A model generated the notes under the pieces. That model worked only from the letters and a program-made list of their open reading frames with translations. It was not told the DNA's origin and searched no databases. A program made the translations under genes and the position numbers. Shown here piece after piece: positions 6,530 through 14,063 of a stretch of 31,227 nucleotides of DNA. The stretch is from Dysgonamonadaceae bacterium. GTDB taxonomy: Bacteria; Bacteroidota; Bacteroidia; Bacteroidales; Azobacteroidaceae. The stretch spans positions 1 through 31,227 of the forward strand of contig JAIRSN010000241.1 of assembly GCA_031255425.1 (NCBI GenBank). Reading direction: 5' to 3'. The number at the start of each line of letters is the position of its first letter. Positions within the stretch are counted from its first letter, which is position 1.

Positions 6530-9500
6530 CACCGCCGCCTCCGCTTTCATTGAAAGCCTCAACAGAAAAGAAATAATCCGGGTCGCGGTGAAAGAACCCC
6601 GCCTCGAACTGCGGAGCGAACGTCATGACCGCATTGTTTAGCCGGGACTCGTGCGTTCCCCAGCGGACGATGTAACCGGTAGCGTTCGCTTGCGGATCCC
6701 AGGAGAGCGCAATGCGGCGCCTGTCGCTGCCGGAACGGTCGATCCGGATGCCTGTGACCTCCGACGGACGTGCGCCGTTGCCGTGGCCGAAGACGCGGAA
6801 TCCGGAAAGCGAAAACTTCCCCTCGATGTTCCGGGAATTGGTTATCCGAAGGAAACGGGCGATGCGGGGCGCCTCCGGGAGGACCAGCTCGTGCGGAAGG
6901 TCGGCGGAGTTGCGGGAGCGGTCTACCCAAAGAGACCAGGCGATGCCGTCGGTCGAAGATTCGATTGTGTATTGATAGCCGGGAAAAGTGTCCGGCGCTT
7001 GGACCGTGAAATCGTGGTCGGCAAAATTGATTTGCAAGGCATGGACTTCGCTGCATTTTCCGAGATCGACCTGCCACCATTCGCCCGCATCTCCGGTCTG
7101 TGCCGCCCAGTAGTTTTCGATCGCCTCATTGTTGGCATAACAAGGCGGATGAGAAGCGCAGGAAGACGATGCCGCGGCAGGTTTTCCGAAGGAAAGAAGG
7201 TTCCACGGAACCGGAACGTCCGCCGGTGTGTGTGCGATTTTCCGGTTGGGAAGAACAAAAGGATAGTCCCCCCAGACGGTAGGCGTATAAGGCTGGTCGC
7301 CGGCATCGAAAGCAAGGGGAAACAGCGCCAGCCGGCGTTCAAAAGGATGACGCTGGGCAATGCGCACGGTAGCGACGCGCCAATAGTTTCCGTACTTGTC
7401 CTGAAACGAATGACCGTGTCCGGCGCCGGCAGCAAATCCACCCGGTTTCAGGGAAAAAGGATTATCGGCGATGGGCGTAAAGGGACCCAAAGGATGATCG
7501 GCGACGTAAGCAGCATCGGCATAGGTCCGGTATTCGGTGCCGGGAGCCGCGTATTGCAGGTAATATTTGTTTTTGTACTGGAGCAGGGAAGGCCCCTCGT
7601 TCCAGCCGGAACGGTTTTCCTCGTTCCGGTTGCCGGGGACCTCCCACCCGAATTGACCGGCACGGTGGTCAATCAGCTTTTCCGGCGTTCCGACAGGACG
7701 GAACCCGTCGGCAGGATCGACTTCCACGCCGAAGATCGGTTCTTTGTCCGAGCAACCCCAGTAGAGATACACCTTGCCGGTATCGCGATCGTGGAAAAAA
7801 GCCGGGTCGGTGACGCTGTAACCTATACGCGAGGGCAGGAGTTCTTCCCACCTGCCGGCAGCAGGGTCGGCGGTGTGGAAGATTCGTTGGGAGCCGCTGG
7901 CAAAGTAATACATCCGGTTGTTCCAGACCAGGACGGTGGGCGCGTAGTTTTCGATGATGGGCAAGGACGTACAGGGGATATAAGTCCATGCCGCCAGGTC
8001 GTCCGAAGACCAGTAGCCGCCCGACTTAGAGGCGAACAGGTAGTATTTTCCATTAAAATATTCACAGACCGGATCGGCGGCTTCCCGGCGGGAAGGAGCG
8101 TCGAACTGGAAGCGGTAATTCAAGGGGATGGGATTGGCGGCGACCCGGGGCGGTGCGGCGTTTAGCGCTTCCCGCAACTTCCGGCTTGCCCTGCCGGCAA
8201 GAACCAGGTAGTAATCGCTCCCAAGATCGGCATCCAGCGGCAGGAAAGCACTCTTGCCAACCGGCGTTTCGACGGCACACTTGAAAATAGCCGTCCCCTC
8301 GTCCATCTCGTCGAACATGGCAAGGTAAAGCATTTCCGCGCCCTGTTCGATATGGCTGGAGAGCTGTTTCCAGTAAAAACGGCCCCGGTTACGGGGGATG
8401 GGCTTGGACCGTTTGTTCATGTTGACCCACGAAAATCCGGGAAAAGCCAGCGGAGCATAATCCAGGTTGTGCTGCCGGCACCATTCCATATCGCCTTTGA
8501 CCAAAGGTTCGAAGCGGGGGAAAGTCTGTTCGTTGTACCGCCCGACAAACCAGGGCATCACGATGTCGCACTTTTTGATCAGGCGATGCAGTTCGGGGTC
8601 GTCGAGCGTATCGCCGCCCATTTCCCGCCAGTGGGTGGGAACGCCGATCAGCAGGCTGTACCCCCGTTCGATCAGGGCGTCGATAATGATTTCCGCCTCC
8701 TTGAACCCGTATTTCCGCCGGTCGTTGAACCCGACTCCCCAGACGGCGACAAGGGGCTTGCCGTTGTGGTGAAGATACGCCGGATTATCCCGGCGTTCGC
8801 GTATATCGTACTGAGCCGCCAGCGCGTCGATGTCCGTCAACACCAGTTGTTCGTCGCCGGGCGACATGCCGCTCAGGTCGTACATAACGGCGATCGCCCG
8901 GTTGTTGGCGTTGGCGGCATGAAGGGCAGACTTCCAGACCTTGTTCAGTTGACGATAACTTTTCGGACGTTTGATTTCCGCCACGAAACGCTGGACAAAA
9001 ACACCGTCGACAGCGTATTCGCGCATCCAGCGGAAATGGGTTTCAACGGTCGATTCGTCGTATTCGCTCATCACATACGCCGGGCTGCCGTCGGCAAAGG
9101 TGAAACCGGTCCGGTAGGTTTTTTTGTATTCGGATACATCCGGCCACATATCGATGCTGCAATTGCCGGGTTGAAACCGTTCGTTCCGCCCAAAGTAATG
9201 ATACCATCCCCGGTCCGAACCGTCGCCCGGGCAACTGAACCACCCCTGGTAACCCGCCATCACCAAGCCCTTGTAAGAATCGTACTTCCGGACCATCGGG
9301 AAGTCAACAGCCGAATCATCCGGAGAACCGATTGCCTGAAACATCCGTTTGGCAATCAGCGAAGCGCCTTGCTCGTTGGGATGAATTCCGTCGGGCACCC
9401 AGTCCGGACGGTCGCGGTAAAGCGGATGCAGATCGATCACCTCGACGCCTTCGGCAGAAGCGGCGCGTTGCAGGCGCGGGACAACCTCGTTCCGGCAGAC

Positions 9501-9956
9501 AGGATCGTAGATTCCGTTGCGGTCGGTGACAAAGAAAGCGGTCGGCAACAACAGCAGGACGCGGGGATGCGAAGGCAAGTCTTTGAACGAGCGAATCATA
9601 TCGCGGCAATCCTGTTCCAGTTCGTCGTAGTAAGGACGATTGACGGCTTTGGCGTCGTTTCCGCCCAAATCGATAAAGACAATGTCCGGACGGCTTTCCA
9701 GCGCTTCCCGGTAGGCGGAAGTACCCCAGTAGGAGAAATTGCCCTTTTTCAATAAGGTCGTACCGCTTACGCCGAAATTCAGGACAAGGGAACGCGGTCC
9801 CAACAAGGATTGTAACTGACCGGGGTAAGCGTTCTCCCCCGGATTCTCCACTCCGCTGCCTGCGGTGATGCTTGCACCGATACAGGCAATCCGGGTTTGC
9901 GCCTGTCCCACCAGGCAGGCGAAAAGCCAGGCGGCGAATAGAAGACTGTTTTTCAT
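6504..9956 (-). CDS. Five-domain secreted hydrolase: SGNH esterase, GH71/99-like, GH43-like, F5/8 type C, FnIII
   Basis: The signal peptide ends near GQAQ (residue 20). An SGNH hydrolase domain spans about 21-212, with S29 in GAS, N100 in GGND, and D189/H192 in DGIHPN; such domains deacylate glycans. A GH71/99-like domain (about 223-600) carries MAGYQGWF and E550/E553 in FDEMDEGTA, matching the GH99 glutamate spacing. A GH43-like five-bladed propeller (about 615-905) keeps the expected acidic triad: D628 (ADP), D717 (TDP) and E787 (NEGP). A discoidin/F5/8 type C (CBM32-like) domain covers about 920-1060, and an FnIII domain about 1065-1138. The final residues GTVPNS are encoded inside a palindromic repeat unit. 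It is the last gene of the ten-gene block, 17 bases after the GH43 gene. The protein is probably extracellular or periplasmic; no T9SS tail is seen, unlike its upstream neighbour. Confidence 0.9.
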   Translation of the reverse strand: MKNSLLFAAWLFACLVGQAQTRIACIGASITAGSGVENPGENAYPGQLQSLLGPRSLVLNFGVSGTTLLKKGNFSYWGTSAYREALESRPDIVFIDLGGNDAKAVNRPYYDELEQDCRDMIRSFKDLPSHPRVLLLLPTAFFVTDRNGIYDPVCRNEVVPRLQRAASAEGVEVIDLHPLYRDRPDWVPDGIHPNEQGASLIAKRMFQAIGSPDDSAVDFPMVRKYDSYKGLVMAGYQGWFSCPGDGSDRGWYHYFGRNERFQPGNCSIDMWPDVSEYKKTYRTGFTFADGSPAYVMSEYDESTVETHFRWMREYAVDGVFVQRFVAEIKRPKSYRQLNKVWKSALHAANANNRAIAVMYDLSGMSPGDEQLVLTDIDALAAQYDIRERRDNPAYLHHNGKPLVAVWGVGFNDRRKYGFKEAEIIIDALIERGYSLLIGVPTHWREMGGDTLDDPELHRLIKKCDIVMPWFVGRYNEQTFPRFEPLVKGDMEWCRQHNLDYAPLAFPGFSWVNMNKRSKPIPRNRGRFYWKQLSSHIEQGAEMLYLAMFDEMDEGTAIFKCAVETPVGKSAFLPLDADLGSDYYLVLAGRASRKLREALNAAPPRVAANPIPLNYRFQFDAPSRREAADPVCEYFNGKYYLFASKSGGYWSSDDLAAWTYIPCTSLPIIENYAPTVLVWNNRMYYFASGSQRIFHTADPAAGRWEELLPSRIGYSVTDPAFFHDRDTGKVYLYWGCSDKEPIFGVEVDPADGFRPVGTPEKLIDHRAGQFGWEVPGNRNEENRSGWNEGPSLLQYKNKYYLQYAAPGTEYRTYADAAYVADHPLGPFTPIADNPFSLKPGGFAAGAGHGHSFQDKYGNYWRVATVRIAQRHPFERRLALFPLAFDAGDQPYTPTVWGDYPFVLPNRKIAHTPADVPVPWNLLSFGKPAAASSSCASHPPCYANNEAIENYWAAQTGDAGEWWQVDLGKCSEVHALQINFADHDFTVQAPDTFPGYQYTIESSTDGIAWSLWVDRSRNSADLPHELVLPEAPRIARFLRITNSRNIEGKFSLSGFRVFGHGNGARPSEVTGIRIDRSGSDRRRIALSWDPQANATGYIVRWGTHESRLNNAVMTFAPQFEAGFFHRDPDYFFSVEAFNESGGGGAFGTVPNS

Positions 9957-9973
9957 AAACGAATGGTTTGTGT

Positions 9974-11695
9974 TTACCGGCAGGCGGCGGATTGTTTCAC
10001 TAATTTGCAGCGGTAAGTCTGTTTACCGGTATGCAAGGTAAGCAGGTAAATGCCGGGCGTTTGTTCCGACAAGTCGATTGCCGGCTGCGGATCGTCGGTT
10101 TCCTTTTCCAGCACCTTTCTGCCGTCGGTGCCGAAAACCGAAATCCACTGCACATTGTCCGCGCTTTTCACATAAAAAATACCTTCGGAAGGATTGGGAT
10201 AGACGGACGAAAGGGCGGGCGCCGGTTCCACCTCCCGGATAGCCGTCGGCTGCCGGACAAAGGTACATTTGTCGAAATACAGGTTGCCGGACGGATAGAA
10301 GCCGAGGGTATGGATGCCCTTCGTCAGCTCGATGTCCGGAACCGTGACCGTGGCAAGGGCGGATGCCGCCGCCGGGGGAACCGTATAACGCCGGGGATTC
10401 GACGTCTTTTTCTGGTCGTATTCCAGGTAAAACTTTACTTCCGTATCGCCCGTTGCCGCGCCGATGCGAAACTCGATAGTGTAAATGCCGTCCTCCAACA
10501 CTTCTATCGTATAATTCAGGTATTCCTTCGGGGCGGTGCCGGTTACATAAACGGTATTGGAGCGGCGGTCGCGGGCAATATCCACATCTTCGCGGCGATA
10601 CTCCAGCGAGGCATTGCCTTCCGTTGTATCCCAGTAAGCAATACCCTGTCCGCCCTCGTTGTAATCTTCCGCTTCGAGGACGCCGGGAGCCGTCCGCCGG
10701 GTTCCCTGGTAGGGTGTTCCCTTGTCTTTGGTCTGGACGACGGTCCGGATGGTTCCGTTTTCGTTGAAAAAGAGCGAATCGACACAGATGCTCCGCAACA
10801 AACCCGTACCGGACAAATCGGCGGTGTGGTAAAACGCCCACCACTGCCCCCGGTATTCGACCACAGAGCCGTGGCTGGTGTCGCTGCTTGTCGAATTCAG
10901 GTAAATGCCCTTGTACGTCCAGGGACCCAGGGGCTGGGAAGACGTGGCGTAACGCAACTGGTTTGCGCCGTTCCGGTTGTCGGCATAAGTAAGGTAGTAA
11001 ACGCCGTCGCGCTTGAAGACCCAGGCGCCTTCGTGAAAATCGGTCAGCCCGTTCATCGCCTGCAACTCGCCGTCGAGTTCGATCATATTGTCTTTCAACC
11101 GGGCGCCGAAGCAATGGCTGCCGCCGCCGTAGTAGAAATAGGCTTGCCCGTCGTCGTCCACAAATACGCAGGGGTCGATATGCCCTTCGTCGGGCAATCC
11201 GGCAAGCGTGTGCGGAAGCACCCGGAAATTAGCGGCAGGTTCGTCGCTGACGGCAATGCCGATGCGCCAGGTATCGTTCCAGGTGGGACCGTAGGGATGC
11301 GGGAAATAAAAATAGTATTTCCCGTCGCGGTAGGCACAGTCGGGCGCCCACATAAAGGTTGCCCCCGCCGATGCATTGGTGATGGGTACGCCCCAGGGCA
11401 CCTGGGAGGCTTCGAGGATTTGCCCGTGGTCGACCCAGTTTACCATATCATCGGTCGAATAGACATGGTATTTATCCATCCGGTCGCAGCCGCTCGGCGG
11501 GTCAATATCGTGGGAAGGATAGACGTAGAGGCGCTCCTTTCCGTCGACAGTCCAGACATGCGCCGAAGGATCGGCGGTATAAATAGCTCTCACTAAGGGA
11601 TTCCCTGTAAAGACAAAGGTGTTTTCCCCCTGTTGTCCCCGGACACTCCCGGCGAAGACAAGGCCGATACAAACGGCAAACAATAGGTGTTTCAT
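9974..11695 (-). CDS. GH43 glycosidase with CBM6-like domain and T9SS C-terminal signal
   Basis: The 573-residue protein has a signal peptide (cleavage near SVRGQQ). The GH43 propeller covers about 30-325. Its triad is visible: base D42 in TADPSAH, modulator D174 in GHIDPCVF and acid E222 in FHEGAW. The usual family activities are alpha-L-arabinofuranosidase, beta-xylosidase or exo-galactanase. Residues 338-482 (LEAEDYNEG to NLYFDKCTF) look like a carbohydrate-binding module of the CBM6 type. The last 80 residues (YPNPSEGIF, ISVFGTDGRKVLE, TPGIYLLTL, CKLVKQ) are a clear T9SS type A sorting domain, implying export across the outer membrane and attachment or release. It starts 11 bases after the GH31 stop and ends 17 bases before the five-domain gene, so it is part of the same operon. 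Confidence 0.92.
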   Translation of the reverse strand: MKHLLFAVCIGLVFAGSVRGQQGENTFVFTGNPLVRAIYTADPSAHVWTVDGKERLYVYPSHDIDPPSGCDRMDKYHVYSTDDMVNWVDHGQILEASQVPWGVPITNASAGATFMWAPDCAYRDGKYYFYFPHPYGPTWNDTWRIGIAVSDEPAANFRVLPHTLAGLPDEGHIDPCVFVDDDGQAYFYYGGGSHCFGARLKDNMIELDGELQAMNGLTDFHEGAWVFKRDGVYYLTYADNRNGANQLRYATSSQPLGPWTYKGIYLNSTSSDTSHGSVVEYRGQWWAFYHTADLSGTGLLRSICVDSLFFNENGTIRTVVQTKDKGTPYQGTRRTAPGVLEAEDYNEGGQGIAYWDTTEGNASLEYRREDVDIARDRRSNTVYVTGTAPKEYLNYTIEVLEDGIYTIEFRIGAATGDTEVKFYLEYDQKKTSNPRRYTVPPAAASALATVTVPDIELTKGIHTLGFYPSGNLYFDKCTFVRQPTAIREVEPAPALSSVYPNPSEGIFYVKSADNVQWISVFGTDGRKVLEKETDDPQPAIDLSEQTPGIYLLTLHTGKQTYRCKLVKQSAACR

Positions 11696-11706
11696 TTTAT
11701 TCTGTT

Positions 11707-14025
11707 TTATAGTTTAATATGTATGGCGGTTCCCGAATAAAGAACCGCTTGCGATTGCCGGCTACCGGCTTGCACCAGGTGAAAATACCGGTGTTCCGGC
11801 ATTCCGGGAAAACCGCCTTGCCGGTCTCCGATGGTCAAGGTACGCGCCGCCTCCTCCCAGCGGATGGGAATGGTCGAATACAAGCCCTTTTCGTAATTAT
11901 AGCCGTCGTTTTCATCTTCGTACAACACAAATTCCGCATCTTTTCCGGGATAAATTTTCAGGGTGAGCTGCTGCCGGTTGCTTTCGGCAGTATATTGCAC
12001 GGCTTCCCCGCAGGGGAGAATGGAGCCGGCTTTGATGTAAAGCGGCAACAGGTCGACCGGCGTTTCCCGTTGCAGTTCCGTTCCGCCGGGGAGCTGCTCC
12101 TCCGTCCAGAAGTCGTACCAGCCGGCGCCTTCCGGCAAATACACCGGAACGGTCTGGGTTTGGGAGAAGTCTACCGTCGAACGGGCGTTTTTGCCTTTGG
12201 CATAAAAAGGGCGGGTCACCGGAACCACCAGGATAGACCTGCCGTACAGGTATTCGCTTCCCAGGTCCCAAACCTTTTTGTCGTCCGGGAAGTCCATCGC
12301 CGGGTGCCGCAGAATCGAACCGCCGGCGGAACTCACCTCCCACGAAAGGGAATAATGATACGGCAACAGCAGGTAGCGCAGGCGGATGTATTTTTCAATC
12401 GCATCGTATGCCCAGTCGCCTTTTTCCCCGAAATGCCAGATTTCGCGGGGAGTGTTGCTGCCGTGCGAACGCATCATCGGGCAAAAAGCACCGAATTGCA
12501 GCCAGCGCACATAGAGTTCCCGGTAATCGTCGAAGGCAGAGCTGCCGTCCCGCACCCAGAATCCGCCGATGTCGGTATTCCAATAGGGCAAGCCGCAAAG
12601 CGAGAAGTTCAGTCCTGCCGGAATCTGCTTGCGGAAAACCTCCCAGTCGCCGTCGATGTCGCCCGACCAGACGGTCGAAGCGTAACGCTGCTGGCCGGCA
12701 AAAGCCGAACGGGTCAGGATGTAGACGCGCTTGTCGGCGGACGTTTGCCGTTGCTGTTCGTAAACGCCCCGCACGCTCATCAACGGATAGGCGTTCCGGA
12801 ACTCCCGGAAAGGTCCCTTTGCCGTCGGCTGATTCAACTGCGCCTCGGTTAACCCGGAATAATCCGGCTCGGTAGCGTCCAGCCACCAGCCGTCGATGCC
12901 GGCAGCGAAAAGGTTCCGGTTCATTTCATCCCAGTAAACGGCGCGCGCTTCCGGATGAAAAGCGTCGTAAATCCTGGCGGAGTCTTTTTGCGGATAGGCA
13001 TTCAAATCGAGCAACATGCCCCGCTCCTTAAAAATCCGGTAGGGTTGGGTCTTCGGCCCGAACGAAGGCCAGACGGAAAGGATGGCGTGCGCATGCATCC
13101 GGTGAATATCGTCCATCATTTGCTTCGGATCGGGAAATTCCGGGTTTCCGAACGACAAACTGTTCCAGTACGCATTGTCGGTACTCCAGTATTGCCAGTC
13201 CTGAATGATGCCGTCCAACGGAACGCCCAATTCGCGGTAGCGTGCCAGGGTGCCGACTAATTCCTTTTGGCTGGCATAGCGTTCTTTCGACTGCCAGTAG
13301 CCCCACGCCCAGAGCGGATAGAGCGGTACCTGCCCCGTCAAATCGCGCATGCAGGCAATCACGCCGTCCATCGTTTTCCCGTAAAGGAAATAGTAGTCGA
13401 CGCCGTCGCCTGCCTCCGACGAGAAAGTGGTCCCCTGGGGGCTGTCGGTAAATTGCGTAGCAGAATAATTGTCCCAGAACACGCCGTAGCCTTTCACGGA
13501 GTGAAAAAAAGGAATCGCAATCCGCGTGTTTTCCTGAAACAGTTGCAGCGATTCGCCCCGCCGGTTCATTCTGCCCTCTTGCTGTTGTCCCAGCCCGTAA
13601 ATCGCTTCCTCCTTGTCCAAGAGAAAGGTCTGGGAACGTTCGGCGCCGGCGGTTTCGCTTAACAGCGGCTGTCCCGCCCTTGTGGAAAAACGGATATTCC
13701 CGGTCGAGAGGTTCAGGTCGATCGCCAGGACTTCGCCTTTCAGCAGAATCCCGTCATCCGTACGGACAAGCGAGAAGGGCGTCGCCTCCGCCTGTTTGAT
13801 AACGGAAAGGCTTTCCTTTTGCATCGCTTTTCCGGCAGCCCCTTTGATGACCCGCACCATCTGCGGCGAATAGAACCGGATGTCGATGCCGGTATTCCCA
13901 ACCGTTGCTCTGATTCCGGATGGCGTTTGTTCAACGGCGCGAACCTGTCCCGCGGCAAGTATTCCTGCGGTAAGCAGGCAGAACAGGCGCAGCCTGTTTT
14001 TCTTCTTTATCAATAGATACTGCAT
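11707..14025 (-). CDS. GH31 alpha-glycosidase (alpha-xylosidase or alpha-glucosidase type)
   Basis: This is a 772-residue protein with an N-terminal signal (basic KKKNRLR, hydrophobic LFCLLTAGILAAG). An N-terminal beta-sandwich (about 35-230) precedes the (beta/alpha)8 barrel. The nucleophile is D383 in GWWLDATEPD and the acid/base D456 in WSGDIDGDW, both canonical for GH31. The WLDATEPD form occurs in Bacteroidota GH31 enzymes that include alpha-xylosidases, whereas many alpha-glucosidases have WLDMNEP. There is no PA14 insert like that of characterised xyloglucan alpha-xylosidases, so substrate specificity stays open. The C-terminal beta domains are complete. It probably trims terminal alpha-linked sugars in the periplasm. 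The leader is A-rich (ATAGAATAAAGAAGAA) before ATG, and the GH3 stop is 38 bases upstream. Confidence 0.92.
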   Translation of the reverse strand: MQYLLIKKKNRLRLFCLLTAGILAAGQVRAVEQTPSGIRATVGNTGIDIRFYSPQMVRVIKGAAGKAMQKESLSVIKQAEATPFSLVRTDDGILLKGEVLAIDLNLSTGNIRFSTRAGQPLLSETAGAERSQTFLLDKEEAIYGLGQQQEGRMNRRGESLQLFQENTRIAIPFFHSVKGYGVFWDNYSATQFTDSPQGTTFSSEAGDGVDYYFLYGKTMDGVIACMRDLTGQVPLYPLWAWGYWQSKERYASQKELVGTLARYRELGVPLDGIIQDWQYWSTDNAYWNSLSFGNPEFPDPKQMMDDIHRMHAHAILSVWPSFGPKTQPYRIFKERGMLLDLNAYPQKDSARIYDAFHPEARAVYWDEMNRNLFAAGIDGWWLDATEPDYSGLTEAQLNQPTAKGPFREFRNAYPLMSVRGVYEQQRQTSADKRVYILTRSAFAGQQRYASTVWSGDIDGDWEVFRKQIPAGLNFSLCGLPYWNTDIGGFWVRDGSSAFDDYRELYVRWLQFGAFCPMMRSHGSNTPREIWHFGEKGDWAYDAIEKYIRLRYLLLPYHYSLSWEVSSAGGSILRHPAMDFPDDKKVWDLGSEYLYGRSILVVPVTRPFYAKGKNARSTVDFSQTQTVPVYLPEGAGWYDFWTEEQLPGGTELQRETPVDLLPLYIKAGSILPCGEAVQYTAESNRQQLTLKIYPGKDAEFVLYEDENDGYNYEKGLYSTIPIRWEEAARTLTIGDRQGGFPGMPEHRYFHLVQAGSRQSQAVLYSGTAIHIKL

Positions 14026-14063
14026 TTCTTCTTTATTCTATAAAACATCCCTGCCCCACGCAT

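Noticed and set aside
6155..6562. Frame encoding a 14-residue repeated peptide (SRKRPGVNIHVFG)
   Set aside because: It follows from a 42-bp noncoding palindrome array whose period is a multiple of three; it overlaps the end of a real gene in another frame and other array frames are open too.
6651..9755. Long + strand frames (6651-8165 and 8352-9755)
   Set aside because: Both are antisense to the five-domain protein, whose catalytic motifs are intact; no domain or signal is seen in the shadow peptides.
10031..11596. 521-codon open frame on the + strand
   Set aside because: It lies antisense to the GH43-CBM6-T9SS gene and reads as low-complexity shadow sequence without motifs.
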